Of a stretch of 64,000 bases of DNA, positions 27,339 through 35,504 are shown in pieces. Positions within the stretch are counted from its first letter, which is position 1; each line of letters begins with the position of its first letter. The notes beneath the pieces are model-generated. The model was not told the origin of the DNA. It searched no databases and was given only the letters and a program-made list of their open reading frames with translations. Location: the NCBI RefSeq assembly GCF_900188295.1, contig NZ_FZNM01000010.1, positions 1-64,000 on the forward strand, given 5' to 3'. The translations under genes were made by a program, and so were the position numbers. The DNA comes from Paracoccus sediminis. GTDB lineage: Bacteria > Pseudomonadota > Alphaproteobacteria > Rhodobacterales > Rhodobacteraceae.

Positions 27339-27651
27339 CCTTGACAAGGCTGTTGCCAGCTTCACCGACAAGTTTCGTGAACGGCATGGGCGCACGCCCG
27401 ACGAGCCGAAAGGTCCAGACAATCCAGGTGGAGGCGACGGAGTGGAAGCCCGTCTTCAAAGGCTAGAAGCTAGGGTCGAGAAAGTCGATGACCGACTGCG
27501 CGGTGTCGAGATCAACTTGGCCACACTTTCAGAACGCGTGGCGCATCTCCCTTCGAAGGGATTTATCATTACCTCATTGGCGACCGGTGTCGGGCTTTTG
27601 TCGGCTGTCATCTTGTTCGCTGATCGCATCAAGGGCTTGTTTGTCGGCTGA
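27331..27651 (+). CDS. Small coiled-coil protein with a C-terminal membrane anchor, 106 aa
   Basis: Residues 38-70 form a coiled coil (LQRLEARVEKVDDRLRGVE then INLATLSERVAHL) followed by PSKGFI and a single hydrophobic helix at about 77-97, ending in a short basic tail. This layout resembles XhlA-like or DUF1640-like tail-anchored proteins found in phages and bacterial genomes, but I cannot assign a function. The start codon overlaps the preceding AT-rich gene by 8 bp. An A/G-rich segment with an inverted repeat follows before the convergent eryG. Confidence 0.75.
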   Translation: MSDLDKAVASFTDKFRERHGRTPDEPKGPDNPGGGDGVEARLQRLEARVEKVDDRLRGVEINLATLSERVAHLPSKGFIITSLATGVGLLSAVILFADRIKGLFVG

Positions 27652-27724
27652 CAGCCACTCATGAAGTCAACTAGCAAGAGGAAAGGGGCTCGGTTTCCCG
27701 CGCCCCTGTCCGTTTTGCTCACCC

Positions 27725-28672
27725 CTACTGCGCCAGCGTGAACGGCGCCGTCATCTGGTCCACGTTGTCGGCGTTGATGAGGATGCAGTCGAACAGCTGC
27801 TTTTCCGTGTCCACGCCGGTCGAGCCGGTCTTGATGAAATTGTCGGCCTGCCGCACGGCTTCCTCGGCGAAGACGGCGACGGGTTGCAGGACGGTGTACT
27901 GCATTTCACCGGCCTTCACGGCCTCGACCGCGTCGGGCGAACCGTCGAAGCCGCCGACCTTGACCTGTTCCAGCTTGCCCGATTCCTTCAGCGCGGCGAT
28001 CGCGCCCAGGGCCATTTCGTCGTTGCCCGAAATCACGCCGATGATGTCGGGATTGGCTTGCAGCAGCGACTGCATCTTCTGATAGCCCTGGGTGCGGTCC
28101 CAGTTGGCGACTTCCTGGCCCGCCTTGACCAGATCGGGATACTGGGTCAGCACCGTCTCGAAGCCGTTGGACCGGGTCTGGGCGTTGTTGTCGGAAGGCG
28201 CGCCGAACAGTTCGACATAGTTGCCCGCATCGCCCACGGCCTCGACCCAGGCCTGCGCGCCCAACGCCGCGCCCTGGGCGTTGTTCGACACAAGCTGCGC
28301 CTTGGCCAGACCTTCCTGGTTGATCTCGGCGTTGACCAGGAAGACCGGAATGCCCGCATCGACGGCCTTCTGCACCGCGCCCACCGACCCGTCGGCGTTG
28401 GCCGGATCCAGGATCAGCGCCACGGACTTGTTGGTGATGGCGGTATCGACCAGGGTGCTTTCGGTGTTGGTGTCGCCCCGGTGGGCCGCGACATTGGCGG
28501 TATAGCCCAGTTCCTCGGCCGTGGCCTTGGCGACCTCGCCTTCGGTGAACCAATAGGGGTTCGCCGGGTCGTTGACGATGATGGTAATCAGCCCCTCGGC
28601 CTGGGCCGCAGCCGCCATCAGCGGAGCCGAGGCAGCGGCGGCAAGCAGCGCGCGGCGGGTCAGTGTGAACAT
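27725..28672 (-). CDS. eryG: Erythritol ABC transporter substrate-binding protein EryG
   Basis: A 315-residue periplasmic sugar-binding protein of the RbsB-like type-1 fold. A signal peptide with twin arginines (LTRRALLAAAASAPL) ends near AQAEG; motifs include ITIIVNDPANPYW, AHRGDTNTES, LILDPANADGSV and VISGNDEMALGA. It is the last gene of the importer operon (DUF2291-eryE-eryF-eryG). Erythritol as ligand is inferred from the linked eryABCD genes and the standard gene order of such loci. Confidence 0.88.
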   Translation of the reverse strand: MFTLTRRALLAAAASAPLMAAAAQAEGLITIIVNDPANPYWFTEGEVAKATAEELGYTANVAAHRGDTNTESTLVDTAITNKSVALILDPANADGSVGAVQKAVDAGIPVFLVNAEINQEGLAKAQLVSNNAQGAALGAQAWVEAVGDAGNYVELFGAPSDNNAQTRSNGFETVLTQYPDLVKAGQEVANWDRTQGYQKMQSLLQANPDIIGVISGNDEMALGAIAALKESGKLEQVKVGGFDGSPDAVEAVKAGEMQYTVLQPVAVFAEEAVRQADNFIKTGSTGVDTEKQLFDCILINADNVDQMTAPFTLAQ

Positions 28673-28760
28673 GGTCTCTCTCCCTCTGGGTGGTAAAACT
28701 GCCGCTCTCGGCAGAACGATCCGCCCGGACCCCCCGGCCCGGACAGGAAGGCGTGGGCCG

Positions 28761-29795
28761 TCAGGACTTGCGCCCGCCGCGCCCGTATTGGATCGAATTC
28801 ATCAGCACGGCCAGCACGATCACCGCGCCGGTGAACACCGTCTGCCAGTACGAACTGATGCCGATGATGACCAGGCCCGCCGACAAGAAGCCGATCACGA
28901 AGGCGCCCAGCATCGTGCCGCGCACGCCGCCGCGCCCGCCGGTCAGGGCCGCCCCGCCGATCACCACCGCCGCGATGGCGGTCAGTTCATAGGTGGTGCC
29001 CGCCGTCGGCCCGGCGGATGTCAACTGCGAGGCCAGCACCAGCCCGGCGATCGCCGCAAGCGCGCCGGAAATCGTGTAGACGGTGATCTTCACCCGCCGC
29101 ACCGGCACGCCCGACAGTTCCGCGGCCCGTTCGTTCCCGCCCGAGGCATAGAGCCAGCGGCCAAAGGACGACCGCGACAGCATCAGCCCGGCCAGCACCG
29201 CGACGACCGCCAGCACGATCACCGAAATCGGCACCCCGCCGATGCGGTTGAAGCCCAGCCAGTTGAAGCCGGTGTTGCCCAGGGCCTCGGTCCCGCGCAG
29301 GTTGTTGTAGGTCAGCCCGTTCGTCATCAGCAGCGCGACCCCGCGCGCCACGTACATCACCCCCAGGGTGGCGACAAAGGGCGGCACCTTGAAAAAGGCG
29401 ACCAGCACCCCGTTCAGCGCGCCGACCAGGGCGCCCACGGCGACCGTCAGCACCACCACCGCCCAGACCGGCATGTACAGGATCACCCCGGCCCAGGGCA
29501 GTTCCAGCCCCTGCATCATCGCGCCCGCGCAGACCCCGCACAGCGCCAGGATGGATCCCACCGACAGGTCGATGCCGCCGTTCAGGATCACCAGCAGCAT
29601 CCCGATGGACAGGATGCCATAGATCGCCACCTGCGACGACATGATGAGAAGGTTCGACAGCGTGAAGTAGTTCGGCGACAGGAACGAAAAGACCGCGATG
29701 ATCGCGATCAGCGCAAAAAAGGCCCGGCCCTCCAGAAGCAGGCGGCCGATGCTGAAGTCGCGCGCCCCGGATGCGGTTGCGGTGGTGGCAGACAT
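28761..29795 (-). CDS. eryF: Erythritol ABC transporter permease EryF
   Basis: A 344-residue RbsC/BPD_transp_2-type permease with about nine to ten membrane helices. The loop GGIDLSVGSILALCGV and the EAA-like LYASGGNERAAELSGVPVRRVK and GTTYELTAIAAVVIGGAALTGGRG blocks are diagnostic. It forms the channel with EryE and EryG. The ATG at 29795 precedes the first helix after a short polar leader. It lies 27 bp after eryE and 88 bp before eryG. Confidence 0.9.
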   Translation of the reverse strand: MSATTATASGARDFSIGRLLLEGRAFFALIAIIAVFSFLSPNYFTLSNLLIMSSQVAIYGILSIGMLLVILNGGIDLSVGSILALCGVCAGAMMQGLELPWAGVILYMPVWAVVVLTVAVGALVGALNGVLVAFFKVPPFVATLGVMYVARGVALLMTNGLTYNNLRGTEALGNTGFNWLGFNRIGGVPISVIVLAVVAVLAGLMLSRSSFGRWLYASGGNERAAELSGVPVRRVKITVYTISGALAAIAGLVLASQLTSAGPTAGTTYELTAIAAVVIGGAALTGGRGGVRGTMLGAFVIGFLSAGLVIIGISSYWQTVFTGAVIVLAVLMNSIQYGRGGRKS

Positions 29796-29821
29796 TGGTT
29801 TTCCTCCCCTCACATGATCCG

Positions 29822-31366
29822 TCAGGCGGCCACGGACTCGCCCGAGGCGGCCATGATCTTTTCCTTGGTGACGGTGGAATCGAATTCGGCCGTGATGCGG
29901 CCCTTGTGCATGACGACGATCCGATGGGCGATGGACAGGCATTCGCTGACCTCGGACGTGGAATAGAGAACGGCAAGGCCCCGGCGCGCGCCGTCGGCCA
30001 GCAGGCGGAACACCTCGGCCTTGGCGCCGATGTCGATGCCGCGCGACGGCTCGTCCAGCATGATGACGCGGGGTTTCGTCGCCAGCATCTTGCCGATCAC
30101 TACCTTTTGCTGGTTGCCGCCCGACAGCGATCCGATGGGCGCGCCGCCGCCCGAGGTCTTGACCGTCACGGTGCGGATGCTGTCCTCGATCAGCTTCTTC
30201 TCGGCCCCGGTCGACGTGAACAGCCCGCGCGTGAAGCTGGCGATGGATGCCAGCGACAGGTTCTGGCCCACGCTCATGGTCTGGACCAGCCCGTCGCGCT
30301 GCCGATCCTCGGGGACCAGGGCCAGGCCGCGGGAGATGCGTTCGGCGATGGACAGGTGGGACACTTCCTGCCCCTCCAGCACGATCTGGCCGCCCGTGGC
30401 GCGCAGGCGGCCCGCGCAGGTTTCCAGCAGTTCGGTGCGCCCCGCGCCCATCAGGCCATAGATGCAGACGATTTCCCCGGCGCGCACGTCCAGCGACAGG
30501 CCGCGCACCAGATCCTTGCCGGTCGCGTCCGGCACCGACAGATTGCGGATCGACAGGGCGACATCCCGCCGGTCGCTGTCGGGCGGGCTGCCCAGGTCGT
30601 AATTCTCGCCCACCATGTTGCGCACGATCCAGTCCAGGTCGATGTCCGAACGCGGCGCATAGGCCGTCATGGCGCCGTCGCGTAGCACCACCGCATGGTC
30701 GGTGATCGTCAGGGCTTCTTCCAGGTGGTGCGAGATATAGACGATGCTGACCCCCTTGGCGGTCAGGTCGCGGATCACCTTGAACAGCACCTCGACCTCG
30801 GAGGCAGAAAGCGCGCTGGTCGGCTCGTCCATAATCAGGATGCGGCTGTCCACCGACAGCGCGCGGGCGATTTCCACGATCTGCTGCTGGCCCAGGCGCA
30901 GTTCCTCGACCGGGGTGAGGGGGTCGATCTCCTCCTCCAGCTCCTCCATCAGGCGGCGGGTCTGGCGTTCCTCCTCGGCGAAGTCGACGCCCAGGGGTCC
31001 GCGCAGTTCGCGCCCCATGAAGATGTTGTCGCGCACCGACAGGTTGGGGGCCAGCGACAGTTCCTGGTGGATGATGGAAATGCCCCGGTCGCGCGCCTCG
31101 TTGGCGTTGGCGAAGGAAACCGGCCGGCCGTCCAGGATGATGTCCCCGGTGGTGGGCTGGATGACGCCCGACAGGATCTTCATCAGCGTCGATTTGCCCG
31201 CACCGTTTTCCCCGAACAGGGTGGTGACCTGGCCGCGATGGATGTCGAAGTTCACGCCCTTCAACGCGTGGACGCTGCCATAGGACTTGGCGACGTTGCG
31301 CGCGGCCAGCACGACGTCGCGCGCGTCGGGGGCGCCCTGGGTCTGCGCGGTCATTGGCCCGCTCAT
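29822..31366 (-). CDS. eryE: Erythritol ABC transporter ATP-binding protein EryE
   Basis: A 514-residue tandem ATPase of the RbsA type. Domain 1 has Walker A GENGAGKST (residues 52-60), the signature LRLGQQQIVEIARAL and Walker B ILIMDEPTSALS. Domain 2 has a degenerate Walker A (GLMGAGRTE), the signature LSGGNQQKVVIGK and VIMLDEPSRGID. The first ATG overlaps the DUF2291 stop by four bases; a second ATG lies 12 bases downstream. Together with EryF and EryG it powers erythritol import. Confidence 0.92.
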   Translation of the reverse strand: MSGPMTAQTQGAPDARDVVLAARNVAKSYGSVHALKGVNFDIHRGQVTTLFGENGAGKSTLMKILSGVIQPTTGDIILDGRPVSFANANEARDRGISIIHQELSLAPNLSVRDNIFMGRELRGPLGVDFAEEERQTRRLMEELEEEIDPLTPVEELRLGQQQIVEIARALSVDSRILIMDEPTSALSASEVEVLFKVIRDLTAKGVSIVYISHHLEEALTITDHAVVLRDGAMTAYAPRSDIDLDWIVRNMVGENYDLGSPPDSDRRDVALSIRNLSVPDATGKDLVRGLSLDVRAGEIVCIYGLMGAGRTELLETCAGRLRATGGQIVLEGQEVSHLSIAERISRGLALVPEDRQRDGLVQTMSVGQNLSLASIASFTRGLFTSTGAEKKLIEDSIRTVTVKTSGGGAPIGSLSGGNQQKVVIGKMLATKPRVIMLDEPSRGIDIGAKAEVFRLLADGARRGLAVLYSTSEVSECLSIAHRIVVMHKGRITAEFDSTVTKEKIMAASGESVAA

Positions 31367-32028
31367 TGAACCGCCACCTCGACCGGGGTAATCATCCAGT
31401 TCTTGGGATTGACCAGACGAAAGGCGCCGGTGACGGTCACGGACTTTCCGGTCAGGCTGGCGGTGTCGATCCCGTCCAGAACGGCGGCCTTCATGGCGCG
31501 GTTGATGCCGGATCCGGCGTCCTGATATTCGATCTGGTTCTTGAAGCCGCCAAAGGCGATGTCGCCCGGCGCATCGCGCAGGTCGGTGCCGTTGATCGCG
31601 GGGCCGGTCTGGACGCGGACGGTGATGTCCTCGGGCATGCCCTGAACCGTCAGGGGATAGACGCCTGACCGCGCCTCTCCGGCCACGCCGGTCAGGCTGA
31701 CGAACAGGATCGCGCCGGTGGACGACGGCGTGCCGTATTGCGCCGCCGCCGCGTCCTTGTCGGCCAGCACGGCGGGGGCCAGCGTCGCGGCATCGACGGC
31801 CTTTTCCTTGACGAAGGCCTGGATGCGCGGAAATTCGGTCTGGCCATAGGCATCGGGCGAAAAGGCCTGCACCCGCACGTCGGCGTCCGATCCGATGGGA
31901 ACCGCGGTGGTATCCAAGGCGATCGCCGCAGCGACAAGGACGGCGGCGGCGACCCCGATCGTCAGGCCGCGCCGCGACGGGGCGGGGGCCTTGGGCGCGG
32001 GCGTGGTGGGGGCGATGTTTCGCGTCAT
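31363..32028 (-). CDS. DUF2291 family protein of the erythritol transporter operon
   Basis: A 221-residue protein with an N-terminal signal-anchor helix (TIGVAAAVLVAAAIAL) after a Pro/Ala-rich cytoplasmic start, and a periplasmic domain. The conserved blocks GAILFVSLTGVAGEARSG, NQIEYQDAGSGINRAMK and the tail NPKNWMITPVEV mark DUF2291. These genes recur in RbsABC-type sugar importer operons, including erythritol ones; the role is unknown, perhaps a periplasmic accessory or lipoprotein. It is the first gene of the leftward operon and overlaps eryE by four bases. Confidence 0.82.
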   Translation of the reverse strand: MTRNIAPTTPAPKAPAPSRRGLTIGVAAAVLVAAAIALDTTAVPIGSDADVRVQAFSPDAYGQTEFPRIQAFVKEKAVDAATLAPAVLADKDAAAAQYGTPSSTGAILFVSLTGVAGEARSGVYPLTVQGMPEDITVRVQTGPAINGTDLRDAPGDIAFGGFKNQIEYQDAGSGINRAMKAAVLDGIDTASLTGKSVTVTGAFRLVNPKNWMITPVEVAVQ

Positions 32029-32413
32029 GACGGGTGGCCCTGCATGGTGGTGGACGGGATCAGCAAAAGCCGGGCCGGCGGAAACGACAACCGCCGCCGC
32101 GGGAAACCGTGCGTTGTCGCCGCGCGTTGGCGGCTGGCCTGCCGGGCATGTCCGATCCCCCCTTTGCGTTCGTCGCCCGGTCGGCGGCCAAAGGCCACAG
32201 GCATCGGACGGGCAGGGTGCTTCCTCGGGCAGAACCTGCGCTTGCCCCCGACCATATCTGAAATTTATTTCGGTGTCTGCAAAAAAATGCATTCACGATC
32301 CCTGTTCTTTCGTGTATGGATTTCCCAAGGGGCGCGGTCCTGTTCATGGTCCCGCGCAGGAGGGCTTGGAATGACAGCCGACGTGTTCGATCCCATTCGC
32401 GGGGATTTTGTCC
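32029..32413. promoter_or_regulatory. Divergent erythritol promoter region 1 with candidate EryD operators
   Basis: A 385-bp gap separates the importer operon from eryA. A lower-GC core (about 32250-32325) holds two inverted repeats: GAAAT-TT-ATTTC at 32260-32271 and CACGA-(11 bp)-TCGTG at 32294-32314. These are the best candidates for binding EryD, the SorC-type repressor encoded at the end of the eryA operon. The left half (32029-32250) is GC-rich and shows no gene. The right end carries a short leader reading frame. Confidence 0.45.
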
Positions 32414-32427
32414 ATGTCCGGTCGTGA
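32371..32427 (+). CDS. Short leader reading frame overlapping the eryA start, 18 aa
   Basis: An ATG at 32371 follows a strong ribosome site (AGGAGGG at about 32359-32365) and opens an 18-codon frame (MTADVFDPIRGDFVHVRS) that stops at 32427, 14 bases inside eryA in another frame. The eryA start itself has only a weak GGGGA site. Translation of the leader could carry ribosomes to eryA or regulate it. It is unusually short, so it might be chance, but the spacing and strength of the ribosome site are good. Confidence 0.4.
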   Translation: MTADVFDPIRGDFVHVRS

Positions 32428-33985
32428 CCTGCTGATCGGGATCGACGCAGGCACCTCGGTCATCAAGGCGGTGGCCTTTGACCTGGGCGGGCGGCAGGTC
32501 GCGGCATCGTCGGTTGCCAACCGTTATCATTCGGGCGCGGACGGGGCGGCCACGCAGTCGCTGGCCCGAACCTGGGACGACTGCGCGACGGCGCTGCGCG
32601 GGCTTGGCGCCAAGGTCGACGGGCTGGCCGCGCGCGCGGCCGCGCTGGCGGTGACGGGGCAGGGCGACGGGACGTGGCTGGTGGGCCGCGACGGCCCGGT
32701 GGGCGACGCCTGGCTGTGGCTGGACGCACGTGCCGCGCCAACGGTCGCGCGGCTGGCGGGCGGCGGGGCCGACCGCGCGCGGTTCGAGGCGACGGGGACC
32801 GGGCTGAACACCTGCCAGCAGGGCGCGCAAATGGCGCATATGGATGCCCATGCGCCCGACCTGCTGGACCGGGCGCAGGTCGCGCTGCATTGCAAGGACT
32901 GGCTGTATCTGAGCCTGACCGGCGTGCGGGCCACCGACCCGTCCGAGGCCAGCTTCACCTTCGGCGATTTCCGCACCCGTCAATACGACGACGCGGTGAT
33001 CGCGGCGCTTGGCCTGACCCATCGCCGCGACCTGCTGCCCCCGATCATCGACGGCACGCAGGTCACGCATCCGCTGACCGCCGACGCCGCGCGCCAGACC
33101 GGGCTGCTGGCGGGAACGCCGGTCAGCCTGGGCTATGTGGACATGGTGATGACCGCGCTTGGCGCCGGCGTCTATGGCGGGGCGGCGGGCGACGTGGCCT
33201 GTTCCACCGTGGGATCCACCGGGGTGCACCTGCGCGCGGTGCGGTCGCAGGACGTGCATCTGAACGATCAGGGCACTGGCTATGTCATCTGCCTGCCGAT
33301 CCCCGGCATCGTCACGCAGGTCCAGACCAACATGGCCGCGACCCTGAACCTGGACTGGGTTCTGGGGTTGGCGGCGGGCATCCTGTCCGACATGGGCCAT
33401 GCCGTGAACCATCGCGATCTGGTCGCCCATATCGAGGGCTGGCTGGCGCAGTCCCGGCCCGGCCAGATCGTCTATCACCCCTATATCTCGGACGCGGGCG
33501 AACGCGGGCCGTTCGTGAACGCCGATGCCCGCGCGGGCTTTGTCGGCCTGTCGGCGGGCCACCGCTATCCCGACCTGATCCGCGCCGTGGCCGAGGGGTT
33601 GGGCATGGCCATGCGCGACTGTTACGCCGCGATGGGTCCGCTGCCCGCCGAACTGCGCCTGACCGGCGGCGCGGCGCGATCGCGGGGCCTGCGCGGGATC
33701 CTGTCGGCATCGCTGAACGCCCCCGTCCGCGTGTCCGGCCGGGACGAGGCCGGGGCGGCGGGCGCCGCCATGATGGCCGCCGTCGCCATCGGCGCCTATC
33801 CCGACATGGAGGCCTGCATCGCCGACTGGGTGACGCCGCTGCTGGGCGACGCCGAAATCCCCGATCCCGCGCTTGTCGCCGCCTATGACGCGCTGTTTCC
33901 TGCCTTTGCCGCGTCGCGACGCGCCTTGCCGCCCGCCTGGGACGCGCTGGCCGCGGCCCGATCCCTGAAAGGACACCGACCATGA
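32414..33985 (+). CDS. eryA: Erythritol kinase EryA
   Basis: A 523-residue FGGY-family kinase, first step of erythritol use: ATP-dependent phosphorylation to L-erythritol 4-phosphate. The nucleotide loop LLIGIDAGTSVIKAVAFD is at the N-terminus, then TGQGDGTWLV, WLWLDARA, STVGSTGVHLRAV and the C-terminal LTGGAARSRGLRG. It is distinct from the xylulokinase at 5896. Position at the head of eryA-eryB-eryC and divergent from the importer supports the assignment. It overlaps eryB by four bases. Confidence 0.92.
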   Translation: MSGRDLLIGIDAGTSVIKAVAFDLGGRQVAASSVANRYHSGADGAATQSLARTWDDCATALRGLGAKVDGLAARAAALAVTGQGDGTWLVGRDGPVGDAWLWLDARAAPTVARLAGGGADRARFEATGTGLNTCQQGAQMAHMDAHAPDLLDRAQVALHCKDWLYLSLTGVRATDPSEASFTFGDFRTRQYDDAVIAALGLTHRRDLLPPIIDGTQVTHPLTADAARQTGLLAGTPVSLGYVDMVMTALGAGVYGGAAGDVACSTVGSTGVHLRAVRSQDVHLNDQGTGYVICLPIPGIVTQVQTNMAATLNLDWVLGLAAGILSDMGHAVNHRDLVAHIEGWLAQSRPGQIVYHPYISDAGERGPFVNADARAGFVGLSAGHRYPDLIRAVAEGLGMAMRDCYAAMGPLPAELRLTGGAARSRGLRGILSASLNAPVRVSGRDEAGAAGAAMMAAVAIGAYPDMEACIADWVTPLLGDAEIPDPALVAAYDALFPAFAASRRALPPAWDALAAARSLKGHRP

Positions 33986-35499
33986 CCTCTGATTCTGACC
34001 TGATCGACCTGTTCGTGATCGGCGGCGGCATCAACGGCGCGGGCATGGCCCGCGACGCGGCGGGCCGGGGCCTGAAGGTCGTCCTGTGCGAAAAGGACGA
34101 TCTGGCGCAGGGCACCTCGTCGCGGTCCGGCAAGCTGGTCCACGGGGGCCTGCGATACCTTGAATACTACGAATTCCGCCTGGTCCGAGAGGCCCTGATC
34201 GAGCGCGAGGTGCTGCTGGCCGCCGCCCCGCACATCATCTGGCCGATGCGCTTCGTGCTGCCGCATTCGCCCGACGACCGCCCCGCCTGGCTGGTCCGGT
34301 TGGGGCTGTTCCTGTACGACCACCTGGGGGGCCGCAAGAAACTTCCGGGGACGCGAACCTTGGATCTGCGCCGCGACCCCGAGGGCGCGCCGCTGCTGGA
34401 CCGGTATCACAAGGGGTTCGAATACAGCGACTGCTGGGTGGACGACGCCCGGCTGGTCGTGCTGAACGCGGTGGGCGCCGCCGAAAAGGGCGCCACGGTC
34501 CTGACCCGCAGCGCCTGCGTGTCCGCCCGCCGCGAGGATGGCGCCTGGACCGTCCAGACCCGCAACGAATCCACGGGCGAAACCCGCACCTTCCGCGCGC
34601 GCTGCATCGTCAACTGTGCCGGGCCGTGGGTGTCGCAGGTCATCAACACCGTCGCGGGCGCCAATTCCAGCCGCAATGTCCGGCTGGTCAAGGGCAGCCA
34701 CATCATTGTGCCGAAATGGTGGTCGGGGTCGCAGGCCTATCTGGTCCAGAACCACGACAAGCGGGTGATCTTCATCAACCCCTACGAAGGCGACAAGGCG
34801 CTGATCGGCACCACCGACATCCCCTGGGAGGACCGGGCCGAGGATGTGGCGATCACGGATGCCGAGGTCGATTACCTGTTGGCCGCCGTGAACCGCTATT
34901 TCAAGGAAAAGCTGCGCCGGTCGGACGTGATCCATGCCTTTTCCGGCGTGCGTCCGCTGTTCGACGACGGGGCGGGCAACCCGTCCGCCGTGACGCGCGA
35001 TTACGTCTTTGACCTGGACACGACCGGGGGGGCGCCGCTGCTGAACGTGTTCGGCGGCAAGATCACCACGTTCCGCGAACTGGCCGAACGCGGGATCCAC
35101 CGGCTGCGCGACATCTTTCCGCAGATGGGACCGGACTGGACCGGCGACGCCCCCCTGCCGGGCGGAGAGATCGCCAACGCCGACTTCGAATCCTTTCTGA
35201 ACCTGCTGCGCGAACTGCATCCCTGGATGCCCCGCCCGCTGGTCGTCCATTACGCCCGCCTGTATGGCGCGCGGACCAAGGACGTTGTGGCCGGAGCGAT
35301 GAACCTGGACGGCCTGGGCCGGCATTTCGGCGGCACGCTCTATGAAGCCGAGGTCCGCTATCTGGTCGCCCGCGAATGGGCGCAGACGCCCGACGACATC
35401 CTGCTGCGGCGCACCAAGCATTACCTGCACCTGACGCCGCAGGAACGCGACGCCTTTGCCGACTGGTTCGGCCGGTCCGATCTGGCGCAGGCCGCGTGA
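33982..35499 (+). CDS. eryB: Erythritol-phosphate dehydrogenase EryB (GlpD-like flavoprotein)
   Basis: A 505-residue FAD-dependent dehydrogenase of the GlpD family that oxidises L-erythritol 4-phosphate to L-3-tetrulose 4-phosphate and probably feeds electrons to quinone at the membrane. The FAD motif is DLFVIGGGINGAGMARDAAG; the GlpD-like GTSSRSGKLVHGGLRYLE and VLLNVFGGKITTFRELAE type blocks are present. It could be mistaken for glycerol-3-phosphate dehydrogenase; the eryA overlap and eryC adjacency favour EryB. Confidence 0.9.
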   Translation: MTSDSDLIDLFVIGGGINGAGMARDAAGRGLKVVLCEKDDLAQGTSSRSGKLVHGGLRYLEYYEFRLVREALIEREVLLAAAPHIIWPMRFVLPHSPDDRPAWLVRLGLFLYDHLGGRKKLPGTRTLDLRRDPEGAPLLDRYHKGFEYSDCWVDDARLVVLNAVGAAEKGATVLTRSACVSARREDGAWTVQTRNESTGETRTFRARCIVNCAGPWVSQVINTVAGANSSRNVRLVKGSHIIVPKWWSGSQAYLVQNHDKRVIFINPYEGDKALIGTTDIPWEDRAEDVAITDAEVDYLLAAVNRYFKEKLRRSDVIHAFSGVRPLFDDGAGNPSAVTRDYVFDLDTTGGAPLLNVFGGKITTFRELAERGIHRLRDIFPQMGPDWTGDAPLPGGEIANADFESFLNLLRELHPWMPRPLVVHYARLYGARTKDVVAGAMNLDGLGRHFGGTLYEAEVRYLVAREWAQTPDDILLRRTKHYLHLTPQERDAFADWFGRSDLAQAA

Positions 35500-35504
35500 C
35501 CGCC

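Noticed and set aside
33982..35499. eryB as aerobic glycerol-3-phosphate dehydrogenase glpD
   Set aside because: It belongs to the same flavoprotein family, but the four-base overlap with eryA and the following eryC make the erythritol enzyme more likely.
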